A stretch of DNA of 64,000 bases, taken from the NCBI RefSeq assembly GCF_046156265.1, contig NZ_JAWDIR010000002.1, positions 1 to 64,000 on the forward strand, written 5' to 3'. The translations under genes and the position numbers were made by a program. Within the stretch, counting starts at the first letter, position 1. Each line of letters begins with the position of its first letter. Below, piece after piece: positions 1 to 8,525 of this stretch. Source of the stretch: CAMDHY01 sp046156265. GTDB taxonomy: Bacteria; Pseudomonadota; Alphaproteobacteria; Rhizobiales; Segnochrobactraceae. The notes below the pieces were generated by a model. That model worked only from the letters and a program-made list of their open reading frames with translations. It did no database searches and was not told the DNA's origin.

Positions 1-1
1 G

Positions 2-1504
2 CGCTTCTGGATTCGCACGCCGATCGGCTACGGCCGCATCTTCTACGACCCCTCGGTCAACTGGATGTACGTCGCCGAGGCGGACCCCGGCCTCGCCGGC
101 CGGGAAAGCTACTGGCCGCGCGGCAAGGTGCTGGGCGGCTCGAGCTCGATCAACGCGATGGTGTTCATCCGCGGCGAGCCGGCCGACTTCGACGACTGGG
201 CGGGCGCCGGCAACCCCGGCTGGGACTGGGCGAGCGTGCTGCCCTACTTCCGCAAGATGGAGCGGAGCGCGTTCCCGGGCCCGCTGCACGGCACCGACGG
301 GCCGCTGTCGGTGTCGGACGCCTCCCGCCACATGCACCCGCTCTGCCAGGTCTATCTGGAGGCCTGCCGGCAGCTCGGCTTCCCCACCGTCGCCGACCTC
401 AACGGCGAACCCGGCGACCGCGCCGGGCTCTATCCGCTGTCGACCCGCGACGGCCGGCGGGAATCGACCGCCACCGCCTACCTGAAGCCCGCCCGCCATC
501 GGCCGAACCTGACCGTGGTCACCGGGGCCCACGCCACCCGCATCCTGTTCGAGGGCCGGCGCGCCGTCGGCGTCGCCTACCGCCGCGGCGGCGGGCCGGA
601 GGAGACGGTGCTGGCGGCGGGCGAGGTGATCCTCTCGGCCGGCTCGGTGAACTCGCCGCAATTGCTGCAGCTCTCCGGCGTCGGCCCGGCCCGCCTGCTC
701 GAGCGCCACGGCATCGCCGTGGTGGCCGGCAACGACGCCGTCGGCGCCAACCTGCAGGACCACCTCGGCGTCGACTTTCTCTACCGCTCGAAGCTGCCGA
801 CGCTGAACCAGCAGCTCAATCCCTGGTGGGGCAAGCTTCTCGCCGGCATGCGCTACGTCACGACGCGCGGCGGGCCGCTGGGGCTGTCGGTCAACCAGGG
901 CGGCGGCTTCGTGCGCGGGCGGGCCGATCGCACGCGCACCAACCTGCAGCTCTATTTCTCGCCCGTCAGCTACATCAAGGCGCCGCCGCGCACGCGGCCG
1001 CTCTTGAACCCCGACCCCTATCCGGGCTTCCTGCTCGGCTATTCCGCCTGCCGCCCGACGAGCCGCGGCGAGATCATGATCCGGAGCGCCGACCCGTTCG
1101 AGGCCCCGGCGATCCGCCCGGGCTACCTCTCGACCAACCACGACATCGAGGAGATGGTCGAGGGTTCGCGCCTGATGCGCCGCCTCGCCGCGACGCCGGC
1201 GCTGTCGGCGCTCATCGCCGAGGAGCTGCAGCCGGGCGCGGCCATCGCTTCCGAGGCCGACTTCGCCGACGACGCCCGCAAGCGCGCCGGCACCGTCTTC
1301 CACCCCTGCGGCACCTGCATCATGGGCCCCGACCCGGCCCGGTCGGTCGTCGATCCGCGGCTCAGGGTACACGGCCTCGAGGGCCTGCGCGTCATCGACG
1401 CCTCGATCTTCCCGAACGTCACGTCGGGCAATACGAACGCGCCGGCGATCATGGTGGGGGAGAAGGGGGCGGATCTGGTGCTCGAGGACGCGCCGGGGCG
1501 GTAG
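2..1504 (+). CDS. GMC-family FAD oxidoreductase (choline/alcohol dehydrogenase-like), 5' truncated by window edge
   Basis: The reading frame is open from base 2 and the protein lacks its start and the Rossmann GxGxxG segment, so it is cut by the window edge. The visible part carries the GMC signature GKVLGGSSSINAMV near its start and the second signature GSVNSPQLLQLSGVGP in the middle. At the C-terminus are the catalytic region FHPCGTCIMGPD (active-site His) and SGNTNAPAIMVGEKGAD (paired Asn). Family members oxidise an alcohol such as choline or an aliphatic alcohol to the aldehyde using FAD. The substrate cannot be read from this fragment. It ends just before a palindromic repeat and is convergent with mmsA. 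Confidence 0.9.
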   Translation, partial: RFWIRTPIGYGRIFYDPSVNWMYVAEADPGLAGRESYWPRGKVLGGSSSINAMVFIRGEPADFDDWAGAGNPGWDWASVLPYFRKMERSAFPGPLHGTDGPLSVSDASRHMHPLCQVYLEACRQLGFPTVADLNGEPGDRAGLYPLSTRDGRRESTATAYLKPARHRPNLTVVTGAHATRILFEGRRAVGVAYRRGGGPEETVLAAGEVILSAGSVNSPQLLQLSGVGPARLLERHGIAVVAGNDAVGANLQDHLGVDFLYRSKLPTLNQQLNPWWGKLLAGMRYVTTRGGPLGLSVNQGGGFVRGRADRTRTNLQLYFSPVSYIKAPPRTRPLLNPDPYPGFLLGYSACRPTSRGEIMIRSADPFEAPAIRPGYLSTNHDIEEMVEGSRLMRRLAATPALSALIAEELQPGAAIASEADFADDARKRAGTVFHPCGTCIMGPDPARSVVDPRLRVHGLEGLRVIDASIFPNVTSGNTNAPAIMVGEKGADLVLEDAPGR

Positions 1505-1536
1505 GGGGGGCAATTCGGGAAGCGACACGCGCGACG

Positions 1537-1692
1537 CGTCCTCCCCCTGCCAGGGGGGAGGACAGCCGGCGCAGCCGGCAGGTGGGGGCCCGTCAATCCG
1601 GGATGCGACGACTGAGAGGGCGAGCCCGTGATTTCACGGGCCCCACCCTGACCGCTTCGCGGTCTGTCCCTCCCCCTGGCAGGGGAGGGACG
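1537..1692. repeat. Family A nested palindromic element, copy 1
   Basis: An about 156-bp intergenic element between two convergent genes. Both ends are short palindromes of the type CCTCCCCCTGCCAGGGGGGA, and they are inverted relative to each other. Inside, a second inverted repeat pairs GTGGGGGCCCGTCA with its near-complement on the right side. A second copy with the same ends and inner stem lies at 45551-45700, and the two differ mainly in the central loop. The element could fold as RNA from either strand. Confidence 0.8.
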
Positions 1693-1713
1693 GTCAACCG
1701 CCGCCGCGCCTTC

Positions 1714-1741
1714 CCGACTGCCGACTGCCGACTGCCGACTG
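1714..1741. repeat. Heptamer tandem repeat CCGACTG x4
   Basis: Four perfect copies of CCGACTG sit directly against the stop codon of mmsA. The variant CCCACTG forms a longer array at 50990-51038, also beside a palindromic element. Confidence 0.9.
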
Positions 1742-1742
1742 C

Positions 1743-3239
1743 CTACTTCATCGTCGGGATCGAGAACTCCGCGCCGTCCTTGATGCCGGACGGCCAGCGC
1801 GAGGTGACCGTCTTCGTCTTCGTGTAGAAGCGGATCGCGTCCGGGCCGTGCTGGTTCAGGTCGCCGAAGCCCGAGCGCTTCCAGCCGCCGAAGGTGTAGT
1901 AGGCGAGCGGCACCGGGATCGGCACGTTGACGCCGACCATGCCGACGTCGACGCGGGCCGCGAAGTCGCGCGCGGCGTCGCCGTCGCGGGTGAAGATCGC
2001 GACGCCGTTGCCGTACTCGTGCTTGGAGGGCAGCGACAGCGCCTCTTCATAGTCCTTGGCGCGCACCACCGACAGCACCGGCCCAAAGATCTCCTCCTGG
2101 TAGATGCGCATGTCGGCCGTGACGTTGTCGAACAGCGAGCCGCCAAGATAGAAGCCGTCCTCGTAGCCCTGCAGGCGGAAGTTGCGCCCGTCGACGACGA
2201 GCTTGGCGCCTTCCTCGACGCCGAGGTCGATGTAGCCCTTCACCTTGTCGCGGTGGGCCTTCGTCACCATCGGGCCGAAGTCGGCCGACGGATCGGTCGA
2301 CGGGCCGACCTTCAGGCTCTCGACGCGCGGGACGAGCTTCTCCATCAGCCGGTTGGCGGTGGCCTCGCCGACGGGAACGGCGACCGAGATCGCCATGCAG
2401 CGCTCGCCGGCCGAGCCGTAGCCGGCGCCGATCAGGGCGTCGACCGTCTGGTCGAGGTCGGCGTCCGGCATGATGATCATGTGGTTCTTGGCGCCGCCGA
2501 AGCACTGGGCGCGCTTCCCCGTCGCCGCGGCACGGGCATAGATGTACTCGGCGATCGGCGAGGAGCCGACGAAGCCGATCGCCTTGATGTCCGGGTCGTC
2601 GAGGAGAGCGTCGACCGCGACCTTGTCGCCGTTCACCACCTGGAAGATGCCGGGCGGGCCGCCGGCCTCGATGAAGAGTTCGGCGAGGCGCATCGGGCAG
2701 GACGGGTCGCGCTCGGACGGCTTCAGCACGAAGGCGTTGCCGCAGGCGATCGCAGGGGCGGCCTTCCACAGCGGGATCATCGCCGGGAAGTTGAAGGGCG
2801 TGATGCCGGCGACGACGCCGAGCGGCTGGCGCAGCGAGTACATGTCGATGCCGGGGCCGGCGCCCTCGGTGTACTCGCCCTTGAGGAGATGCGGGATGCC
2901 GGTGGTGAACTCGACCACCTCGAGGCCGCGCTGCAGGTCACCGCGGGCGTCCGGCAGCGTCTTGCCGTGCTCGCGGGCGATGAGGTCGGAGAGCTCGTCG
3001 GCGTTCGCCGTGCAGAGCTCGAGGAACTTCATCATCACGCGGGCGCGGCGCTGCGGGTTGGTCGCGGCCCAGGCGGGCTGCGCCTTCTTGGCGTTCTCGA
3101 CGGCGGCGCGCACTTCCTCGACGGAGGCGAGGGCGACGTGGCCGCGGACTTCGCCGGTCATCGGCTGGAAGACCTCGGCGGTGCGGCCGGAGCGGCCGGC
3201 GACGGGCTTGCCGCCGATGAAATGTCCGATCTCGAGCAT
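1743..3239 (-). CDS. mmsA: Methylmalonate-semialdehyde dehydrogenase (CoA-acylating)
   Basis: A 498-residue aldehyde dehydrogenase of normal length for the MmsA/IolA group. It converts methylmalonate semialdehyde to propionyl-CoA (or malonate semialdehyde to acetyl-CoA) with NAD and CoA, in valine, thymine or inositol breakdown. The family start (GHFIGGKPVAG), the substrate-binding ITPFNFPAMIPLW segment and the catalytic cysteine at residue 281 in GERCMAISV are all visible. The usual ALDH general-base glutamate motif is replaced by CFGGAKNHMIIMPDAD, as expected for the CoA-acylating subgroup. A LysR regulator is divergent 161 bp away and is the likely controller. Confidence 0.93.
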   Translation of the reverse strand: MLEIGHFIGGKPVAGRSGRTAEVFQPMTGEVRGHVALASVEEVRAAVENAKKAQPAWAATNPQRRARVMMKFLELCTANADELSDLIAREHGKTLPDARGDLQRGLEVVEFTTGIPHLLKGEYTEGAGPGIDMYSLRQPLGVVAGITPFNFPAMIPLWKAAPAIACGNAFVLKPSERDPSCPMRLAELFIEAGGPPGIFQVVNGDKVAVDALLDDPDIKAIGFVGSSPIAEYIYARAAATGKRAQCFGGAKNHMIIMPDADLDQTVDALIGAGYGSAGERCMAISVAVPVGEATANRLMEKLVPRVESLKVGPSTDPSADFGPMVTKAHRDKVKGYIDLGVEEGAKLVVDGRNFRLQGYEDGFYLGGSLFDNVTADMRIYQEEIFGPVLSVVRAKDYEEALSLPSKHEYGNGVAIFTRDGDAARDFAARVDVGMVGVNVPIPVPLAYYTFGGWKRSGFGDLNQHGPDAIRFYTKTKTVTSRWPSGIKDGAEFSIPTMK

Positions 3240-3400
3240 GGGCTCTCTCCCGAAGAAATGCGTCTCTCGGCACGGATCGGGCCGAGCGTGGCCTTGGTGA
3301 TGACGCTTTCATCCGCGCACAGCAAGACGCAATGTCGCGCAGCCGTTGTGCGGAAAGTGATGCGCAGCGGATCGGGCAGGCAGGACGAGCGGAGAGGCGA

Positions 3401-4297
3401 ATGGACTGGGACCGGCTGCGCGTCTTCCTCGCCGTCGCCCGCGCCGGCCAGATCCTCGGCGCGGCGCGGCGGCTCTCCCTCAATCACGCGACCGTCGCCC
3501 GCCAGCTCGACGCGCTGGAGGCCGGCCTCGGCACCATGCTGGTCGAGCGCGGGCCGTCCGGCTGCACGCTGACGGCGGCCGGCGAGCGGCTCGCCGCCAC
3601 CGCCGAGCGCATGGAAGCGGAGGCGCTGGCCGCCGAGGCCGAGCTCGCCGAGGGCGGCGGCGGCGTCAGCGGCACCGTGCGGGTCGGCGCGCCGGACGGC
3701 CTCGGCAACTACTTCCTCGCCCCGGAACTCGCCCGGCTCGCCAGCCTGCATCCCGGCCTCGTCGTCGAGCTGGTGCCGTTGCCGCGCACCTTCTCGCTGT
3801 CGAAGCGCGAGGCCGACGTCGCCATCGGGCTCGAGCGGCCGGCGCGCGGGCGGCTGGTGGCGACGAAGCTCACCGACTACACGCTCGGCGTCTACGCCAC
3901 CCGCGACTACCTCGCCGCGCACGGCGAGCCGGCCTCGAAGGCGGAGCTCGCCGGCCACGTCTGCGTCTCCGGCGTCGACGACTTCTCCTATTCGGCGGCG
4001 CTCGACTACGCCGCCGCCTTCGAGGGCACGGCGGCGGCGCGCTTCCATTGCGCGAGCGTCGTCGGCCAGGTCGAGGCGATCCGCGCCGGCCACGGCTTCG
4101 GCATCGTCCACGACTACGTCGCGGCGCGGCTCCCCGAACTCGTGCCGGTGCTGCCGGAGATCACCTTCCGCCGCAGCTACTGGCTCGTCACCCATCCCGA
4201 CACCAGCCGCAGCGGCCGCGTCGCGACCGTGACGAAGGCGATCGCCCAGCGCGTGCGCGAGGAGCGCCGCCTCTTCGCCGCGCCGGGTCGGGGGTGA
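3401..4297 (+). CDS. LysR-family transcriptional regulator, divergent from mmsA
   Basis: A 298-residue LysR-type regulator. The winged helix-turn-helix is at residues 1-60 (MDWDRLRVFLAVARAGQ, then LNHATVARQLDALE), followed by the substrate-binding-like effector domain from about residue 90. The ATG at 3401 was chosen because GGAGAGG lies just upstream and the protein then begins at the first helix as usual. An earlier in-frame start would add 23 unstructured residues. Its divergent position suggests it controls mmsA and itself. The shared 161-bp region contains a loose CGCACA...TGTGCG dyad, which is only a weak operator candidate. Confidence 0.88.
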   Translation: MDWDRLRVFLAVARAGQILGAARRLSLNHATVARQLDALEAGLGTMLVERGPSGCTLTAAGERLAATAERMEAEALAAEAELAEGGGGVSGTVRVGAPDGLGNYFLAPELARLASLHPGLVVELVPLPRTFSLSKREADVAIGLERPARGRLVATKLTDYTLGVYATRDYLAAHGEPASKAELAGHVCVSGVDDFSYSAALDYAAAFEGTAAARFHCASVVGQVEAIRAGHGFGIVHDYVAARLPELVPVLPEITFRRSYWLVTHPDTSRSGRVATVTKAIAQRVREERRLFAAPGRG

Positions 4298-4326
4298 GGA
4301 CGAGACCGGAACGGTCGGGAGATTGT

Positions 4327-4377
4327 AGCGTTTCCAGTGAACGGACCGGCACCACAGGGCCGCCGTCCGGAAACGCT
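4327..4377. other. Inverted repeat (9-bp arms) after the LysR gene
   Basis: AGCGTTTCC at 4327-4335 pairs perfectly with GGAAACGCT at 4369-4377. CGTTTCCAGT is then repeated directly at about 4386. The stretch lies between the LysR stop and the cytochrome gene. There is no T-run, so it could be a hairpin or protein-binding sites rather than a classical terminator. Confidence 0.45.
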
Positions 4378-4484
4378 GTCGTGAACGTTTCCAGTCTGGC
4401 CAAGCCGCAACTTGGACCCATGATAAGATGTCGTGTGTCGCCTTTGCTGCGACGCCGGCCGATTGCTCTTCCGGGGACCCCGCC

Positions 4485-4919
4485 ATGAAATTTCTCGTCG
4501 CTGCCGTCGCTACGCTCACCCTCCTCGCCTCCGCCGCCTCCGCCGATCCCATCGCCGACCGCCAGAAGCTGATGAAGGGCATCGCCGACGCCACCAAGGT
4601 CTCGGCCGAGATGGTGCAGGGCAAGACACCGTGGGACGCCGCCGCCGCAAAGGGCGCGATGGCGACGATCGCCGCCAACGCCGAGATCTTCCCGACGCTG
4701 TTCCCCGCCGGCACCGAGACGGGCGGCGACACCGAGGCCTCGCCGAAGATCTGGGAGGTGAAGTCCGACTTCGACGCGATCTCCGCCAAGATGGCCACCG
4801 CCGCTCAAGCCGCCGGCACGGCAGCCGATGGCGGCCTCGAAGCCTTCAAGCCGGCCTTCGGCGCGATGGCGGCCAACTGCAAGGCCTGCCACCAGGACTA
4901 CCGCATCCAGAAGAACTGA
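4485..4919 (+). CDS. Cytochrome c' / c556-type monohaem cytochrome
   Basis: A 144-residue exported cytochrome. It has a signal peptide of about 18 residues (MKFLVAAVATLTLLASAASA, cleavage after ASA), a helical body with the c556/c' pattern (RQKLMKGIADATK, then an FPAGTETGGDTEASPKIW segment), and a single C-terminal haem site CKACH. The family is a periplasmic four-helix bundle that carries electrons or binds small gases. The start at 4485 is set by the signal peptide. It is followed after 8 bp by a dihaem cytochrome gene, so the two probably form an electron-transfer pair. Confidence 0.9.
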   Translation: MKFLVAAVATLTLLASAASADPIADRQKLMKGIADATKVSAEMVQGKTPWDAAAAKGAMATIAANAEIFPTLFPAGTETGGDTEASPKIWEVKSDFDAISAKMATAAQAAGTAADGGLEAFKPAFGAMAANCKACHQDYRIQKN

Positions 4920-4927
4920 GCGGCCGC

Positions 4928-5836
4928 GTGCTCCGCCTGCTCCTCGTCCTCGTCCTCGCCGCCGGTCTCGGCGGCGGGGCGTTCTGGTGGCTGACAGAGC
5001 CGAAGCGGGTCGACGCCGCGTCGCTGCCCGCCCACACGGCTGATCTCGCCAATGGCGAGCGGATGTTCTGGGCCGGCGGCTGCGCGTCGTGCCACGCCCG
5101 GCCGGGCGCGCAGGGCGACGACAAGCTCGTGCTCGCCGGCGGCCTCGAACTGCCGACGCCGTTCGGCACCTTCCGCGCGCCGAACATCACGCCGGACCGC
5201 GCCACCGGCATCGGCGGCTGGTCGCTCGCCGACTTCGTCACCGCCATGAAGGACGGCACTTCGCCGGACGGGCGGCACTATTATCCGGCCTTCCCCTACG
5301 CGTCCTACCAGCGGATGCGGACGGAAGACCTCATCGACCTCAAGGCCTATCTCGACACCTTGCCGGCGGCCGAGAACGTCGTCGCGGGCCCGGACCTCGC
5401 CTTCCCCTACAATTTCCGCCGCGGCCTCGGCCTGTGGAAGCTGCTTTATCTCGACGGCGAGCCGTACCGGCCCAGCCCGGCCTATTCCGAGCAGGCGCAG
5501 GCGGGCGGTTACCTCGTCGAGGGGCCCGGCCACTGCGGCGAGTGCCACACGCCACGCAGCGTCTTCGGCGGCATGGAGCGCGACCGCTGGCTCGCCGGCG
5601 GCCCCTCGCCCGAGGGCAAGGGCACCATCCCGAACATCACGCCGGTCGCTGGCCAGTTCGGCGAGTGGTCCGAAGGCGAGATCGCCTATGCGCTCGAGAG
5701 CGGCTTCACGCCCGACTACGACTCGCTCGGCGGCTCGATGGCCTCGGTGGTGACGAACTGGTCGCACGTGCCGGCCGCCGACCGCGAGGCGGTGGCGGCG
5801 TACCTGAAGGCGATCCCGCCGATCGCCGGGCCATGA
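4928..5836 (+). CDS. Dihaem cytochrome c (dehydrogenase electron-acceptor subunit type)
   Basis: A 302-residue protein starting at GTG 4928. It has an N-terminal membrane anchor or uncleaved signal (about residues 2-22, LRLLLVLVLAAGLGGGAFWW) and two class-I c domains with haem sites CASCH and CGECH. Each haem site is followed by an NITP segment ahead of a downstream Met ligand region. This resembles the cytochrome subunits that take electrons from membrane alcohol or sugar dehydrogenases. It is coupled to the upstream cytochrome c556-like gene. No dehydrogenase catalytic subunit lies next to it; the GMC gene 3.4 kb upstream is only a possible partner. Confidence 0.88.
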   Translation: MLRLLLVLVLAAGLGGGAFWWLTEPKRVDAASLPAHTADLANGERMFWAGGCASCHARPGAQGDDKLVLAGGLELPTPFGTFRAPNITPDRATGIGGWSLADFVTAMKDGTSPDGRHYYPAFPYASYQRMRTEDLIDLKAYLDTLPAAENVVAGPDLAFPYNFRRGLGLWKLLYLDGEPYRPSPAYSEQAQAGGYLVEGPGHCGECHTPRSVFGGMERDRWLAGGPSPEGKGTIPNITPVAGQFGEWSEGEIAYALESGFTPDYDSLGGSMASVVTNWSHVPAADREAVAAYLKAIPPIAGP

Positions 5837-5883
5837 GGGCGCCGCTTGACGGCCGTCTCGCCCGGCCGGATGGTCGGCGCCAC

Positions 5884-6402
5884 ATGACGATTCGCACCCC
5901 CTTCGCGGCCGTGGCCGCGCTCCTGCTCCTCGCCGGCTGCGCCGAGGAGCGGCTTCCGACGGTCCCGACCTTCTACCAGCACCTCGACAGGCCCTCGGCC
6001 GTGCTCGACACGGCAACGGCCGCCGGCATGATCTCGAGCTACCGCGCGCAGCAGGGCCTCGGCCCCGTCGTCGTCGACCGGGTGCTGGAGGAGGTCGCGA
6101 CGGAACAGGCGCGCGCCATGGCGGCGGGCGACAATGTCCGGGTCTCGCTGACCTCCGCCCGCGACATCCAGGCCCGCCTGGCGAAGGCCGGTTATCGCAC
6201 AGACGTGGCGGTGGAGAGCGTCTCGGCCGGATACCGCACCATCGCCGAGATGTTTTCGGGACTTCGGGAATCGAAGCCGCAGAACGAGAAGCTGCTGACG
6301 CCGGGCGTCACCCGCATCGGTATCGCCATCGGCTACGCGCCGAAAAGCAAGTACCGGCTGTTCTGGAGCGTCGTGCTGGCGGGCGATCCGCAGCAGCCTT
6401 AA
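5884..6402 (+). CDS. CAP/SCP-domain lipoprotein
   Basis: A 172-residue predicted lipoprotein. Its lipobox LLAGC gives an acylated Cys near residue 20. The body begins ISSYRAQQGLGPVVVDRVLEE, the typical first helix of CAP (cysteine-rich secretory, antigen 5, PR-1) domains, and ends with the strand KYRLFWSVVLAG. Bacterial CAP proteins are extracytoplasmic and mostly of unknown biochemical role. The ATG at 5884 was preferred to 5833 because it places the signal peptide at the N-terminus; 5833 would overlap the cytochrome stop and add 17 residues. Confidence 0.8.
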   Translation: MTIRTPFAAVAALLLLAGCAEERLPTVPTFYQHLDRPSAVLDTATAAGMISSYRAQQGLGPVVVDRVLEEVATEQARAMAAGDNVRVSLTSARDIQARLAKAGYRTDVAVESVSAGYRTIAEMFSGLRESKPQNEKLLTPGVTRIGIAIGYAPKSKYRLFWSVVLAGDPQQP

Positions 6403-6435
6403 GGTCGCGCGCCCGAGCCAACCGGAGGGGCGGCG

Positions 6436-8079
6436 ATGCTCGACCGCGCCGAGACCTATGACGACCTCGTCCGCCGCTTCCGCTGGCGGGTGCCGGCGCG
6501 CTTCAATATCGCCGAAGCCGCCTGCGAGCGCTGGGCGCGCACCGAGCCCGAGCGTGTCGCGCTGATCGACCTCGACGCCGACCTGACGTCGCGCGAGGTC
6601 AGCTACGGCGACCTGTCGCGCCGCTCGAACCGCCTCGCCCATGCCCTCGCCGCGCACGGCATCGCGGCCGGCGACCGGGTGGCGATCCTGCTGCCGCAGG
6701 GGCCGACGACGCTCGTCGCCCACTTCGCCCTCTACAAGCTCGCCGCCGTCGCCCTGCCACTGGCGCTGGTGTTCGGACCGGAGGCGCTCGCCTTCCGGCT
6801 GACCGACGCCGGCGCGCGCGCGGTGATCACCACCGCCGCCGGCGCCGAGCGCATCGCCGCGCTTACCGTCCGCCCGCCGGCGCTCGACCTCGTCATCGCC
6901 GTCGACGGCGACGCGCCGGGCGCGCTCCGCCTCGAGGCGCTGCTGGAGGCGGCGAGCGACGCGCCGATCCTCAGCCAGACCGCCGCCGACGACCCGGCGA
7001 TGATGATCTACACCTCCGGCACCACCGGGCCGCCGAAGGGCGCGCTGCACGCCCACCGCGTGCTGATCGGCCACCTGCCCGGCGTCGAGATGCACCACGA
7101 GTTCCTGCCCCAATCCGGCGACCGGCTGTGGACGCCGGCCGACTGGGCGTGGGCGGGCGGGCTTCTCAACGTCGTGCTGCCGGGCCTGATGCTCGGCGTG
7201 CCGGTGGTCAGCCACGCGGCGATCAAGTTCGATCCGGAGCGCGCCTGGCGGCTGATGGCGGAGCACGGCGTGCGCAACGTCTTCCTGCCGCCGACGGCCC
7301 TCAAGCTGATGCGCGCCGCGCCGCCGCCCGCGGTGCGGCCGAGCCTCCGGACGGTCGGCTCCGGCGGCGAGGCGCTCGGCAGCGAGACCTACGAGTGGGG
7401 CCGGTCCGCGCTCGGCGTCACCATCAACGAGTTCTACGGCCAGACCGAGTGCAACCTGGTGCTCGGCGCCTGCGCGGCGATCGGGGTGAGCCGGGCCGGC
7501 GCGATCGGCAAGCCGGTGCCGGGGCACACGGTGGCGATCATCGACGACGCCGGCCGGCCGCAGCCCGCGGGCACGCTCGGCCAGATAGCGGTCGCCCGCC
7601 CCGACCCGGTGATGTTCCTCGGCTACTGGAACAAGCCGGAGGCGACCGCGGCGAAGTTCGTCGGCGACTTCATGGTGACCGGCGACCAGGGGATGATGGA
7701 CGAGGACGGCTACGTCCATTTCGTCGGCCGCGACGACGACGTCATCACCTCGGCCGGCTACCGCATCGGCCCGGCCGAGATCGAGGACTGCCTCGTCGGC
7801 CATCCGGCCGTCTCGCTCGCCGCCGCCGTCGGCAAGCCCGACCCGATCCGCACCGAGATCGTCAAGGCCTACGTGGCGCTGAAGCCGGGCTTTCCGCCGT
7901 CCGACGCGCTCGCCGCCGAGATCCGCGACTTCGTCCGCACGCGACTGTCGGCGCACGAATATCCGCGCGAGGTCGCCTTCGTCGCCGACATCCCGCTCAC
8001 CTCCACCGGCAAGGTCATCCGCCGCCTGTTCCGCGAAGCGGCGCGGGCGGAGGTGGAGGGAGACCCCGGGGAAGCATGA
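6436..8079 (+). CDS. AMP-dependent acyl-CoA synthetase (acetyl/medium-chain type)
   Basis: A 547-residue adenylate-forming ligase that activates a carboxylic acid with ATP and CoA. It shows the P-loop MMIYTSGTTGPPKGALHAHR, the ADWAWAGGL segment seen in acetyl/medium-chain acyl-CoA synthetases, the NEFYGQTECN core, VTGDQGMMDEDGYVHFVGRDDD and the C-terminal catalytic lysine in PLTSTGKVIRR. GGAGGGG precedes the ATG. The substrate is not determined by sequence. Its stop overlaps the start of a small unknown gene. Confidence 0.9.
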   Translation: MLDRAETYDDLVRRFRWRVPARFNIAEAACERWARTEPERVALIDLDADLTSREVSYGDLSRRSNRLAHALAAHGIAAGDRVAILLPQGPTTLVAHFALYKLAAVALPLALVFGPEALAFRLTDAGARAVITTAAGAERIAALTVRPPALDLVIAVDGDAPGALRLEALLEAASDAPILSQTAADDPAMMIYTSGTTGPPKGALHAHRVLIGHLPGVEMHHEFLPQSGDRLWTPADWAWAGGLLNVVLPGLMLGVPVVSHAAIKFDPERAWRLMAEHGVRNVFLPPTALKLMRAAPPPAVRPSLRTVGSGGEALGSETYEWGRSALGVTINEFYGQTECNLVLGACAAIGVSRAGAIGKPVPGHTVAIIDDAGRPQPAGTLGQIAVARPDPVMFLGYWNKPEATAAKFVGDFMVTGDQGMMDEDGYVHFVGRDDDVITSAGYRIGPAEIEDCLVGHPAVSLAAAVGKPDPIRTEIVKAYVALKPGFPPSDALAAEIRDFVRTRLSAHEYPREVAFVADIPLTSTGKVIRRLFREAARAEVEGDPGEA

Positions 8080-8522
8080 GCGCGATCCGCAACATGGAAC
8101 TCGGCGCGGGTGGCCGGTTGATGAAACCGGGCTTCCACGACGGATGGCTGACGTCGATCGCCGTGTCCGAGGACAAGACCGCCGCGATCGGACTGCGCAG
8201 GTTTTCCGGAGAGCGGTACCTGCTGCATCTGTTCGCCGTGAAGAGGCTCCTCGCCAACGAGTTCAAGGAGGGCAACATCATCCTCGACATGGTCCTCGCA
8301 AACGGGATCGAGCCGCGCGACATGTCCTCCTTCCGGAACATCGCCGGCGAGCCGCACCCCTCGGTGGTGGAGCCCGTTCGGGGGCGCATGGAGGCGGCAA
8401 TCGCCCAGAACCTGCGCGACGTCGTCGAAGGCCGGTCGGTGTTCGTGCAGATCGAGGCGTCCTACGGCTGCGAGTTGGCCTGCCTGTGCGGGAGCGCCGA
8501 GATGGTCGCCATCGGCGATTAG
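8076..8522 (+). CDS. Conserved-looking small protein of unknown function
   Basis: A 148-residue soluble protein with no signal peptide, membrane segment or family motif that I recognise. Its ATG overlaps the stop of the acyl-CoA synthetase (ATGA), which supports real translation by coupling. The sequence alternates predicted strands (AAIGLRRFSGERYLLHLFAV) and helices and ends with a C-x3-CLC cysteine cluster near the C-terminus. It is convergent with, and 3 bp from, the next gene. Confidence 0.55.
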   Translation: MSAIRNMELGAGGRLMKPGFHDGWLTSIAVSEDKTAAIGLRRFSGERYLLHLFAVKRLLANEFKEGNIILDMVLANGIEPRDMSSFRNIAGEPHPSVVEPVRGRMEAAIAQNLRDVVEGRSVFVQIEASYGCELACLCGSAEMVAIGD

Positions 8523-8525
8523 CGC

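Noticed and set aside
3316..3352. CGCACA...TGTGCG dyad between mmsA and the LysR gene as an operator
   Set aside because: The arms are six bases with a 25-base separation and no clear T-N11-A core; too weak to list as a feature.
4412..4429. TTGGAC and TAAGAT upstream of the cytochrome gene as a promoter
   Set aside because: The two boxes are only 6 bp apart, far from the required about 17 bp.
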